Assembly: GCA_003241895.1 (NCBI GenBank)
Contig: QBLY01000012.1
Location: forward strand, 1 to 38,857
Length of the DNA: 38,857 nt
DNA from: Lysobacteraceae bacterium
GTDB taxonomy: Bacteria; Pseudomonadota; Gammaproteobacteria; Xanthomonadales; Xanthomonadaceae
Direction of reading: 5' to 3'
Shown: positions 28,691 to 35,207 of the stretch, piece by piece
How the letters are laid out: each line of letters begins with the position of its first letter
Numbering within the stretch: the first letter of the stretch is position 1
Position numbers and translations under genes: made by a program
The notes under the pieces: generated by a model
Seen by the model: the letters and a program-made list of their open reading frames with translations, nothing else
Told to the model about the DNA's origin: nothing
Databases searched by the model: none

Positions 28691-29296
28691 ATGAAAAAGA
28701 CGATGATTACGCTGGCACTTGCCGCTTCGTTGGCCTTCGGCGCAAGTGCGCAGGCGCAGACGGTTTCCCTGAACTACAGCCCGCGCACCGGCGATGTCTG
28801 GCTGGACACTCGCCTGGGCGAGATCAACACCTACGGCCGCGGCGACCCGGATTATTTCTACGACGACATGTACTCCAGCTACGGCGTACCCCGCGACTAC
28901 GTGCGCGAGCTGTATACCGACCGTCGCTGGGCGCCCGGCGACATCTACTACGCCTGCGCGCTGGCCCAGATGCTGGACCGGCCGTGCCGAGAGATCGTCA
29001 GCGACTATGACCGCCATCCCGGCCAGGGCTGGGGCGCGCTTGCCAAGCGCATGGGCATCAAGCCGGGCTCGGAGCAGTTCCACGCGCTCAAGGGCCGCGT
29101 CGGCAAGGGGCACGGCAAGCTCAAGGCGCACGGTGGCTCAAAGCATCGCGGCAAGCCGATGCAGTCCGGCGGCAATCCGGGCAAGGGAAGCCAGGACCGC
29201 GGCCATTCGGGCCAGGGCAACCAGGACAAAGGCAACAAGGGCCAGGACAAAGGCAACAAGGGCCAGGACAAAGGCAAGGGAAATGGCGGTAACTGA
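28691..29296 (+). CDS. Secreted protein with Lys/Gly-rich repeat tail
   Basis: A 201-residue protein of unknown function. It has a Sec signal peptide (ITLALAASLAFGASAQAQ), then a compact tyrosine/aspartate-rich region (residues 25-130; YFYDDMYSSYGVPRDYV, ALAQMLDRPCREIV, with two Cys), and finally a highly basic Gly/Lys/Gln tail from residue 130. The tail ends in perfect 21-bp repeats of KGNKGQD. The tail could bind nucleic acid or polyanions, but that is inference. Confidence 0.75.
   Translation: MKKTMITLALAASLAFGASAQAQTVSLNYSPRTGDVWLDTRLGEINTYGRGDPDYFYDDMYSSYGVPRDYVRELYTDRRWAPGDIYYACALAQMLDRPCREIVSDYDRHPGQGWGALAKRMGIKPGSEQFHALKGRVGKGHGKLKAHGGSKHRGKPMQSGGNPGKGSQDRGHSGQGNQDKGNKGQDKGNKGQDKGKGNGGN
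29228..29269 (+). repeat. 21-bp tandem repeat in the secreted protein tail
   Basis: Two identical copies of a 21-bp unit (29228-29248 and 29249-29269), each encoding KGNKGQD. Degenerate partial copies flank them on both sides (GNQD before, DKGKG after). The unit length is a multiple of three, so copy-number change would keep the frame. Confidence 0.85.
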
Positions 29297-29350
29297 CACC
29301 GCTCGCTGAGACCCTGCTGCGGGATGGAAACTGGCAACGATGATGGCGGC

Positions 29351-29374
29351 GCGCGCCTGCGCCTGCAGGCGCGC
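29351..29374 (+). terminator. 10-bp hairpin upstream of dusA
   Basis: GCGCGCCTGC (29351-29360) GCCT GCAGGCGCGC (29365-29374), a perfect 10-bp stem with a 4-nt loop, lies between the repeat-tailed gene and dusA. Likely a terminator of the upstream gene, without a T-run. Confidence 0.6.
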
Positions 29375-29404
29375 TTGCCTATTCGTACCCGCTAAACTTC
29401 CGGC

Positions 29405-30403
29405 ATGAGCCTGCTGCCCGCCCCCGACAGAACGCGCCTTTGCGTCGCCCCAATGATGGACTGGACCGACCGGCACTGCCGGGCGTTCCATCGCCTGCTG
29501 GCGCCGAATGCGCGCCTGTACACCGAAATGGTGCACGCGCAGGCCGTGATCCACGGCGACCGCGAGCGCCTGCTGGGCTTTGATGCGGTAGAGCACCCGG
29601 TGGCGCTGCAGCTGGGCGGCAGCGACCCGGCGCACCTGGCGCAGGCCACGCGCATCGGCGCCGACTGGGGCTATGACGAGGTCAACCTCAACGTCGGCTG
29701 CCCGTCCGACCGGGTGCAGGCGGGGCGCTTCGGTGCCTGCCTGATGCGCGAACCTTCGCTGGTGGCCGACTGCGTGGCGGCGATGGTGGCGGCCTCGCCG
29801 GTGCTGGTCACGGTGAAGTGCCGGCTGGGCGTGGACGAGATGGAGGACTACGACGTCTTCCGCACTTTCGTGGACACCGTGGCCTTGGCGGGCTGCGGGC
29901 TGTTCGTGGTGCACGCGCGCAAGGCCTGGCTGCAGGGCCTGAGCCCAAAGGAAAACCGCGAGATCCCGCCGCTGCGCCACGACTGGGTGCACCGGCTCAA
30001 GCGCGAGCGGCCCGACCTGCGCATCGTGGTCAACGGCGGCCTGTCCACGGTGGAGGACAGCGTCGCGGCACTGGAGCACGTCGATGGCGTGATGATCGGC
30101 CGCGCCGCCTACCACGAACCCTACCGGCTGCACCTGATGGACCGCGCCATGTTCACGCCCGACGTTGCGCCTTGGGAACGCGGAGAACTGCTGCGCGCGT
30201 ACCGCCCTTACGTCGAGGCGTGCCGTTCGCGCGGCGTGGCGGTAAAGCACATCACGCGCCACATCCTGGGCCTCTTCCACGGCCAGCCCGGCGGCCGCGC
30301 GTTCCGGCAGGTGCTCAGCGAAGGCGCGCCGCGCAGCGATGCCGGCTGGGACCTGGTGGAGCGCGCGCTGGCCATGACCGTGCGCCGGGAAGACGCCGCT
30401 TGA
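29405..30403 (+). CDS. dusA: tRNA-dihydrouridine synthase DusA
   Basis: FMN- and NADPH-dependent enzyme, 332 aa, that reduces U20/U20a in the tRNA D-loop. The start (RLCVAPMMDWTDRHCRAFHRLL) has the DusA-type PMMDWTD signature, and TEMVHAQAVIHGD and HPVALQLGGSDP are diagnostic of DusA. The active-site cysteine lies in GRFGACLM. A -10-like TAAACT (29393-29398) ends six bases before the ATG, suggesting a leaderless mRNA. The next gene overlaps its stop. Confidence 0.95.
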   Translation: MSLLPAPDRTRLCVAPMMDWTDRHCRAFHRLLAPNARLYTEMVHAQAVIHGDRERLLGFDAVEHPVALQLGGSDPAHLAQATRIGADWGYDEVNLNVGCPSDRVQAGRFGACLMREPSLVADCVAAMVAASPVLVTVKCRLGVDEMEDYDVFRTFVDTVALAGCGLFVVHARKAWLQGLSPKENREIPPLRHDWVHRLKRERPDLRIVVNGGLSTVEDSVAALEHVDGVMIGRAAYHEPYRLHLMDRAMFTPDVAPWERGELLRAYRPYVEACRSRGVAVKHITRHILGLFHGQPGGRAFRQVLSEGAPRSDAGWDLVERALAMTVRREDAA

Positions 30404-31308
30404 TCACCCGCGACGTGGCTGCCTTCACCCGCTTCGCCCGTGCGCTGGCGCCCGACTTCGGCCCGGCGTGCGCCAAGGCCGCGTTCCTGGTCATGCCCGA
30501 GGGCTTCGCGTTGGCCGAGCAGTCCGCCAGCGACAACGCCTACATGGAGCTGTCGGCCGCGGTGGATGTGCAGCGCGCCCTGGCCCAGCATCGCGACCTG
30601 CAGCGCGCGCTGGCCGCGTCGCTGCCGGTGGTGGCGTTTCCGGGCGACCCGGCGATGCCCGACGGGCTGTTCCCCAACAACGTGTTCGCCACCGCGCCCG
30701 GCCGCCTGGTCATCGGCCACATGCGCCATGCGGTGCGCCAGCGCGAGGCCGGGCGCACCGACATCCGCGGCTTCTTCGCGGCCATGGGCTATGCCGAACA
30801 CGACCTGCGCGCGCAGCCCGGCGTGTGCGAGCTGACCGGCGCGCTGGTCATCGATCGCGCGCGCGGCCTGGGTTTGTGCGGCTTGAGCGAACGCTGCGAC
30901 GAGGCGGGTGCGGCGGCCATGCACGCCGCCTTCGGCCTGCGCGGCACGCTGATGTTCGACCTGGCGCCAGGCGAGTACCACACCAACGTGGTGATGAGCG
31001 TGCTGGCCGGACGCGCGCTGGTGGTCTGCCCGGCCGGCTTCGCCGACCCGGCTGCCGCGGCCGGCATCGCCGCGGTTTACGCCCCGCACGTGGTCGAGCT
31101 GTCGCCGGCGCAGAAGGCCGCGTTCGCCGGCAACGGCATCGCCCTGTCGCCCGACCGGGTGTGGATGAGCCAGGCCGGTGCGGCGTCGCTGCAGGGCGGC
31201 CAGCGCGCCCAGCTCGAGCGCGCGGGCTTCGCCCTGGGCGACGTGGCCCTGGACGAGATCGAAAAGGCCGGCGGCTCGCTGCGCTGCTGCGTGGCCGAAA
31301 TCTTCTGA
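30400..31308 (+). CDS. Arginine deiminase-related hydrolase (CtlX/DDAH-like)
   Basis: Guanidino-group-modifying enzyme of the arginine deiminase/amidinotransferase superfamily, 302 aa from TTG 30400. Family marks are LVMPEGF near residue 30, DNAYMEL, LFPNNVFATAPG, the catalytic His in EYHTNVVMS, and the nucleophilic Cys near the C-terminus (RCCVAEIF). The closest annotated type is the CtlX/dimethylarginine-hydrolase-like group; the exact substrate (citrulline, arginine, methylarginine) is not determined here. The start is uncertain: TTG 30400 overlaps the dusA stop and has GGGAAG about seven bases upstream, while an in-frame GTG at 30415 would remove five residues. Confidence 0.8.
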   Translation: MITRDVAAFTRFARALAPDFGPACAKAAFLVMPEGFALAEQSASDNAYMELSAAVDVQRALAQHRDLQRALAASLPVVAFPGDPAMPDGLFPNNVFATAPGRLVIGHMRHAVRQREAGRTDIRGFFAAMGYAEHDLRAQPGVCELTGALVIDRARGLGLCGLSERCDEAGAAAMHAAFGLRGTLMFDLAPGEYHTNVVMSVLAGRALVVCPAGFADPAAAAGIAAVYAPHVVELSPAQKAAFAGNGIALSPDRVWMSQAGAASLQGGQRAQLERAGFALGDVALDEIEKAGGSLRCCVAEIF

Positions 31309-31349
31309 CACCTGAACCCCGGGGCGAGCCAAGTGGTTGACGCGGAAAG

Positions 31350-31366
31350 GGTTCATATCGGATTCA
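31350..31366 (+). promoter_or_regulatory. Direct repeat GGTTCA-N5-GATTCA, possible PhoP-type operator
   Basis: Two near-identical hexamers, GGTTCA (31350-31355) and GATTCA (31361-31366), are spaced 11 bp start to start, the spacing of OmpR/PhoP-family dimer sites (for example GTTTA-N5-GTTTA of enteric PhoP). They lie in the region upstream of the PepSY-like-phoP-phoQ cluster and would fit an autoregulatory site. Confidence 0.4.
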
Positions 31367-31437
31367 CCGCGTCCCGCCCAGACTCTCCTTCCCGGTCGCG
31401 CTAGCCGCCCGACCCCCTTGGAGCTAGTATCCCGACG

Positions 31438-31878
31438 ATGTCCAACGCCCTTCGCCCCTTGCTGCTGATCTTCGCGATCACCTTTGGCCTGCCCGTGCAG
31501 GCCCAGGATGAAGCGCGTGATCCGCCCACCGAACGTGAGACCGCCGGCGACCGCGTGCGCCAGGTCGAGCGTGACGGCGGCCGCGTGCTGCAGGCCGAGC
31601 CGATGCAGCGCAGCGGCCGCGAGGTCTATCGCCTCAAGGTGTTGACCCCCGAGGGACGCGTACGCGTGCTGGACGATTCGCGCCGCCGCGAGTCCCGTCC
31701 CGAAACCTTCGAAGGCGGCCGCTTCGGGCGCGAAGAGGGTGCGGCCGGCTCGGCCCCGATGCCCAGCGAACGCGGCTACCGCCAGCCGGAAATCCGTCGC
31801 GAGCCAGCCCCGCAGCAAAATGATGGCCCGCGCCCGGAATCGGGCGGTGGCGAGCGCGGCGAGCGATCGCCGGCTTAG
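31438..31878 (+). CDS. PepSY-like periplasmic protein next to phoPQ
   Basis: A 146-residue protein with a signal peptide (LLLIFAITFGLPVQAQ), then a PepSY-like unit: VRQVERDGGRVLQAEPMQRSGREVYRLKVLTPEGRVRVL. The C-terminal 70 residues are Arg/Glu/Pro/Gly-rich and probably disordered. A -10-like TAGTAT (31425-31430) ends seven bases before the ATG, suggesting leaderless expression. The adjacent phoP gene starts 48 bp downstream after a hairpin. A regulatory or sensing role for the kinase is plausible but not shown. Confidence 0.78.
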   Translation: MSNALRPLLLIFAITFGLPVQAQDEARDPPTERETAGDRVRQVERDGGRVLQAEPMQRSGREVYRLKVLTPEGRVRVLDDSRRRESRPETFEGGRFGREEGAAGSAPMPSERGYRQPEIRREPAPQQNDGPRPESGGGERGERSPA

Positions 31879-31885
31879 TGTTAGT

Positions 31886-31903
31886 CCGGCCCAACCGGGC
31901 CGG
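31886..31903 (+). terminator. 7-bp hairpin between PepSY-like gene and phoP
   Basis: CCGGCCC (31886-31892) AACC GGGCCGG (31897-31903), perfect stem and 4-nt loop, between the PepSY-like gene and the phoP ribosome site (AAAGGAG). It could attenuate transcription into phoP or protect a processed 3' end. No T-run. Confidence 0.5.
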
Positions 31904-31926
31904 TCCCCCTGTCGAAAGGAGACGAC

Positions 31927-32607
31927 ATGCGCGTACTGCTGGTCGAGGATGAAGCTCCGCTGCGTGAAACCCTTGCCGCGCGCCTCAAGCGCGAAGGTTT
32001 CGCGGTGGACACCGCCGGTGACGGCGAAGAAGGCCTTTACCACGGCCGCGAAGTTCCTTTTGACATCGCCGTGATCGACCTGGGCCTGCCCAAGATGTCG
32101 GGCATGGACCTGGTGAAGGCGCTGCGGGCCGAAGGCCAGAAGTTCCCGATCCTGATCCTGACCGCGCGCTCGAGCTGGCAGGACAAGGTGGAGGGCCTGA
32201 AGTCGGGCGCCGACGACTACCTGGTCAAGCCCTTCCACGTCGAAGAACTTTTGGCACGAATGAACGCGCTGCTGCGCCGCGCCGCGGGCTGGTCCAAGCC
32301 GTCGCTGGACTGCGGCCCGGTGAAGCTGGACCTGTCGGCGCAGACCGTCACCGTCAACGGCGTGGGCGTGGACCTGACCAGCTACGAGTACAAGGTGCTG
32401 GAATACCTGATGCTGCACGCGGGCGAGCTGGTGTCCAAGGCCGACCTCACCGAGCACATCTACCAGCAGGACTTCGACCGCGATTCGAACGTGCTGGAAG
32501 TCTTCATCGGCCGTCTGCGCAAGAAGCTCGACCCCGAGGGCGAGATCAAGCCGATCGAGACCGTTCGCGGCCGCGGCTACCGCTTCGCCATCCCGCGCGA
32601 CGAGTAA
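31927..32607 (+). CDS. phoP: PhoP-type response regulator
   Basis: OmpR-family response regulator, 226 aa. The receiver domain (1-115) has the acid pocket at Glu7/Asp8, phosphoacceptor Asp51 (VIDLGLPKMSG), and the switch Lys in LVKPFHVEEL. The winged-helix DNA-binding domain (125-223) ends in RGRGYRFAIP. PhoP is assigned from the overall PhoP/PhoQ-like pair in this gene order, not from a diagnostic residue. A strong AAAGGAG precedes the ATG. The kinase gene follows 6 bp after the stop. Confidence 0.9.
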   Translation: MRVLLVEDEAPLRETLAARLKREGFAVDTAGDGEEGLYHGREVPFDIAVIDLGLPKMSGMDLVKALRAEGQKFPILILTARSSWQDKVEGLKSGADDYLVKPFHVEELLARMNALLRRAAGWSKPSLDCGPVKLDLSAQTVTVNGVGVDLTSYEYKVLEYLMLHAGELVSKADLTEHIYQQDFDRDSNVLEVFIGRLRKKLDPEGEIKPIETVRGRGYRFAIPRDE

Positions 32608-32613
32608 GCCGCC

Positions 32614-33999
32614 TTGGGCGGCTGGCGCACGCTTTCGCTGCAGACCCGACAGCTGCTGGCGGCCAGCCTTGCGCTGGTCGCCTTCCTGGGCCTGACCGGC
32701 TACGCACTGGATCGTGCGTTCATGGAAACCGCGCAGAACGCCCTGCGCGAGCGCCTGTCCGACCTGGCCATCGGCTACCTGCAGGAAAGTGAACTCGATC
32801 GCGTCCGGAGCTTCATCCCCCCGGATCCGCCGCTCGATTCGCGCTTCATGTCGCCCGGCAGCGGCCTGTACGCCAGTGTGCGGGGCGAAGGCATGCGCTG
32901 GGACTCCGCCTCGTCACTGGGCCGGTCGCTGCCGCCGGTGGAATTCCTCGAGCCCGGCGCCATGCGCTTCGAGGGGCCGCTGGGCATCATCGACGCGCGC
33001 GGCACGGAGAACAGCGTCTACGCCTACTCGATGGGCGTGGTCTGGGTATCGGCCAACGACTTCCACCTCACGCTGAGCGTTTACGAGGACGCCGCCCAGA
33101 TCCAGGACCAGGTGAGCGTGTTCAGGCGCGCGCTGTGGGGCTACCTGGGGCTGGCGGCGCTGCTGCTGGTGCTGCTGCAGATCCTCGTGCTGCGCTGGAG
33201 CCTGCTGCCGCTGCGCAACGTCGAGCGCGAACTGTCCCGCGTGCGCCACGGCCACAGCCAGCGGCTGTCGGGCCGGCATCCGCGCGAACTCGAGTCCATC
33301 ACCGAATCCATCAACAGCCTGATCGAGAGTGAGCGAAGCCACCTCGAGCGCAGCCGCAATACGTTGTCCGACCTTGCGCACAGCCTCAAGACGCCGTTGG
33401 CCGTGATGCGATCGCGGCTCGACGCCGACCCCAGCCACCAGGAGCTGCGCGCCGACGTCGCGGCGCAGGTGCAGCGCATGAACGAGATCGTGTCCTACCA
33501 GCTGTCGCGCGCCGCCCGCAGCGGCCATGCGCTTTATTCGGCGCCGATCGAGATCGAGCCGCGCGCCGAGGAAATCGTCGCCGGCCTGGAGAAGGTCTAT
33601 GCCGGCAAGGGCGTGCTGTGCGAATTCGAGATGGACGCCAGTGCGCGCTTCCACGGCGAGCTGGGCGACCTGCAGGAACTGCTCGGCAACCTGCTGGAGA
33701 ACGCCTTCAAATGGGCGAACCGGCGCGTGCTGCTCAGCGTGCAGGTGGAGCCGGCCTTGCCCAATCGACGGCCCGGCGTGATCTTCACCGTGGACGACGA
33801 CGGCCCCGGCATCCCGGCCGACCAGGTCGACCGCATGCTGCAGCGGGGCGTGCGCGGCGACGAGCGGGTGCAGGGCCACGGCATCGGTCTTTCCATCGTG
33901 CAGGACATCGTGGCCGCCTATCGCGGCGAGCTCACCGTTGAAAAGGCGCCCGAGCTGGGCGGTGGCCGCTTCCGCGTTCGATTCCCGCCGGCGTTCTAG
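32614..33999 (+). CDS. phoQ: PhoQ-type sensor histidine kinase
   Basis: Sensor histidine kinase, 461 aa. Two transmembrane helices (about 12-32 and 174-194) bracket a periplasmic sensor region of about 140 residues. A linker/HAMP-like region follows, and the phosphoacceptor is His256 in DLAHSLKTPLAV. ATP-binding motifs are present: N box ELLGNLLENAFKWA, G1 VDDDGPGIP, and G2 QGHGIGLSIV. The start is TTG at 32614, seven bases after the phoP stop, because it gives the family-like N-terminus (SLQTRQLLAASL). The ligand (divalent cations or peptides in known PhoQ) is inferred only. Its TAG stop is shared in a CTAG with the opposite gene. Confidence 0.88.
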   Translation: MGGWRTLSLQTRQLLAASLALVAFLGLTGYALDRAFMETAQNALRERLSDLAIGYLQESELDRVRSFIPPDPPLDSRFMSPGSGLYASVRGEGMRWDSASSLGRSLPPVEFLEPGAMRFEGPLGIIDARGTENSVYAYSMGVVWVSANDFHLTLSVYEDAAQIQDQVSVFRRALWGYLGLAALLLVLLQILVLRWSLLPLRNVERELSRVRHGHSQRLSGRHPRELESITESINSLIESERSHLERSRNTLSDLAHSLKTPLAVMRSRLDADPSHQELRADVAAQVQRMNEIVSYQLSRAARSGHALYSAPIEIEPRAEEIVAGLEKVYAGKGVLCEFEMDASARFHGELGDLQELLGNLLENAFKWANRRVLLSVQVEPALPNRRPGVIFTVDDDGPGIPADQVDRMLQRGVRGDERVQGHGIGLSIVQDIVAAYRGELTVEKAPELGGGRFRVRFPPAF

Positions 34000-34754
34000 T
34001 CCACCGGGATGGGTGATGCGCCGTAGAAGCGGCGCAGGTGCGCGGCCACGGCCGGCATTTCCGCCGCCAGCAGCGCCGGCGCAGAAAAGTGGTACTCGCT
34101 GGTGACGGCGAAGAATTCCTCCGGCGCCTGCGCGGCATAGGCATCGATGGCGCTGTCGCCGCCGGCGTCGAGCCGCGCGCAAAACTCGTCATAGGCGGCC
34201 TGGAAGTCGCGCGCCCATTCGCGCTGCCACTGCGCCGGGAGCGGCGGCGTGCCGTCCATGGCGCCGTCCAGGGCGTCGAGCTTGTGCGCCATTTCGTGCA
34301 CCACCAGCTGGAAGCCCGCCTCGGGGTCGGCCAGGTCGGCCTGGATGTCGTCCCAGGAAAGCACCAGTGGCCCGTGCTCCCAGGATTCGCCGGCTAGGTC
34401 TTCCTGCCATTCCTCGAGCACGCCGGTGTCTTCATGGTGGTGCTGGCGATGCACCCGGAACGCGCCGGGGTAAACCACCACCTGGTTCCAGCCCGCCAGG
34501 CCCTGCGCGCCGAACTCCAGCAGCGGCAGGCAGGCCAGGGCGGCCAGGTGCAGTCGCTGGTTTTCGTCCAGCACCAGGCCGTGAAGGGTGGTGATGGTTT
34601 TACCGGCAAGGAACCGGGCGACCAGCGCGGCCAGGCGCTCGCGTCGCTCGTGGTCCAGGCGCGACAGCCAGGGCAATTGCGCCAGCAGCTGCGCGTCCTG
34701 ATCGGGCGTCAGGGCAGGCGGGCGGGGGAAAAGGCGTGCGATCAGGGACTTCAT
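33996..34754 (-). CDS. mtfA: MtfA-type zinc metallopeptidase
   Basis: Zinc-dependent peptidase of the MtfA (Mlc-titration factor, M90) family, 252 aa. The catalytic signature HEMAHKLDAL contains the HExxH zinc ligands. The LSWDDI and YHFSAPALL segments are typical of the family. In E. coli MtfA interacts with the glucose regulator Mlc; the partner here is unknown. The stop codon overlaps the phoQ stop on the other strand. Confidence 0.9.
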   Translation of the reverse strand: MKSLIARLFPRPPALTPDQDAQLLAQLPWLSRLDHERRERLAALVARFLAGKTITTLHGLVLDENQRLHLAALACLPLLEFGAQGLAGWNQVVVYPGAFRVHRQHHHEDTGVLEEWQEDLAGESWEHGPLVLSWDDIQADLADPEAGFQLVVHEMAHKLDALDGAMDGTPPLPAQWQREWARDFQAAYDEFCARLDAGGDSAIDAYAAQAPEEFFAVTSEYHFSAPALLAAEMPAVAAHLRRFYGASPIPVD

Positions 34755-34799
34755 GTCCCCAAGGTGCGGGCGGCGTGGCCGCCTGGCAAGCCCGCGGGC

Positions 34800-35051
34800 T
34801 TAGCGGATCATGCCCGGCAGCAGGCTGTGCCAGCGCGGCGTGCTGCGGCCGCTGGCGCTGCGCGGCCGAACCGTTGCGGGCGTTCCTGGGCGCGCTGCGG
34901 TGGTGCTGCCGGCGCTGCCGGCGGCGGACTTGCCGGACGGGGATGAATCCTTTTCGCACGGCGGGGTCTCGAGGTCGGCCGGCAGTGCTTGGGCGCCAAC
35001 GGCGCTGGCGGCGGCCAGAGCGAGGAAGAGGGCGAGCAGGGTGCGGAGCAT
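34800..35051 (-). CDS. Small secreted protein
   Basis: An 83-residue protein with a clear signal peptide (LRTLLALFLALAAASAVGAQ), then a Ser/Pro/Gly/Arg-rich, probably disordered mature part with one Cys near the processed N-terminus (TPPCEKD). Family not recognised. ATG 35051 is chosen because it opens the signal directly; a GTG at 35078 would add nine polar residues. It is 45 bp upstream of mtfA on the same strand and divergent from the Fak-like gene. Confidence 0.6.
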   Translation of the reverse strand: MLRTLLALFLALAAASAVGAQALPADLETPPCEKDSSPSGKSAAGSAGSTTAARPGTPATVRPRSASGRSTPRWHSLLPGMIR

Positions 35052-35119
35052 GGCGGACACCTGATGACGATTGTTCACGGGGATGCCGGAACCGGCCGAA
35101 ACGTTGCGCGGCCGATTCT

Positions 35120-35143
35120 ATACCCGAACTGCGTTATGGGTAT
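35120..35143. promoter_or_regulatory. Inverted repeat ATACCC-N12-GGGTAT, operator candidate
   Basis: ATACCC (35120-35125) and GGGTAT (35138-35143) flank an AT-richer 12-bp centre in the 156-bp divergent region before the fatty-acid-kinase fusion gene. It is the most AT-rich segment of this stretch and plausibly overlaps promoters for both directions. Candidate repressor site. Confidence 0.4.
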
Positions 35144-35207
35144 GCGATAAGTCTTGCGGCAGCGCAGCATGGCGTTCGGCCCGGCTTGCGGCAGACTCGG
35201 GCATCCC

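Noticed and set aside
29351-29374. Mobile palindromic element ahead of dusA
   Set aside because: A single perfect hairpin after a gene is more simply a terminator, and no other copy was seen in the window.
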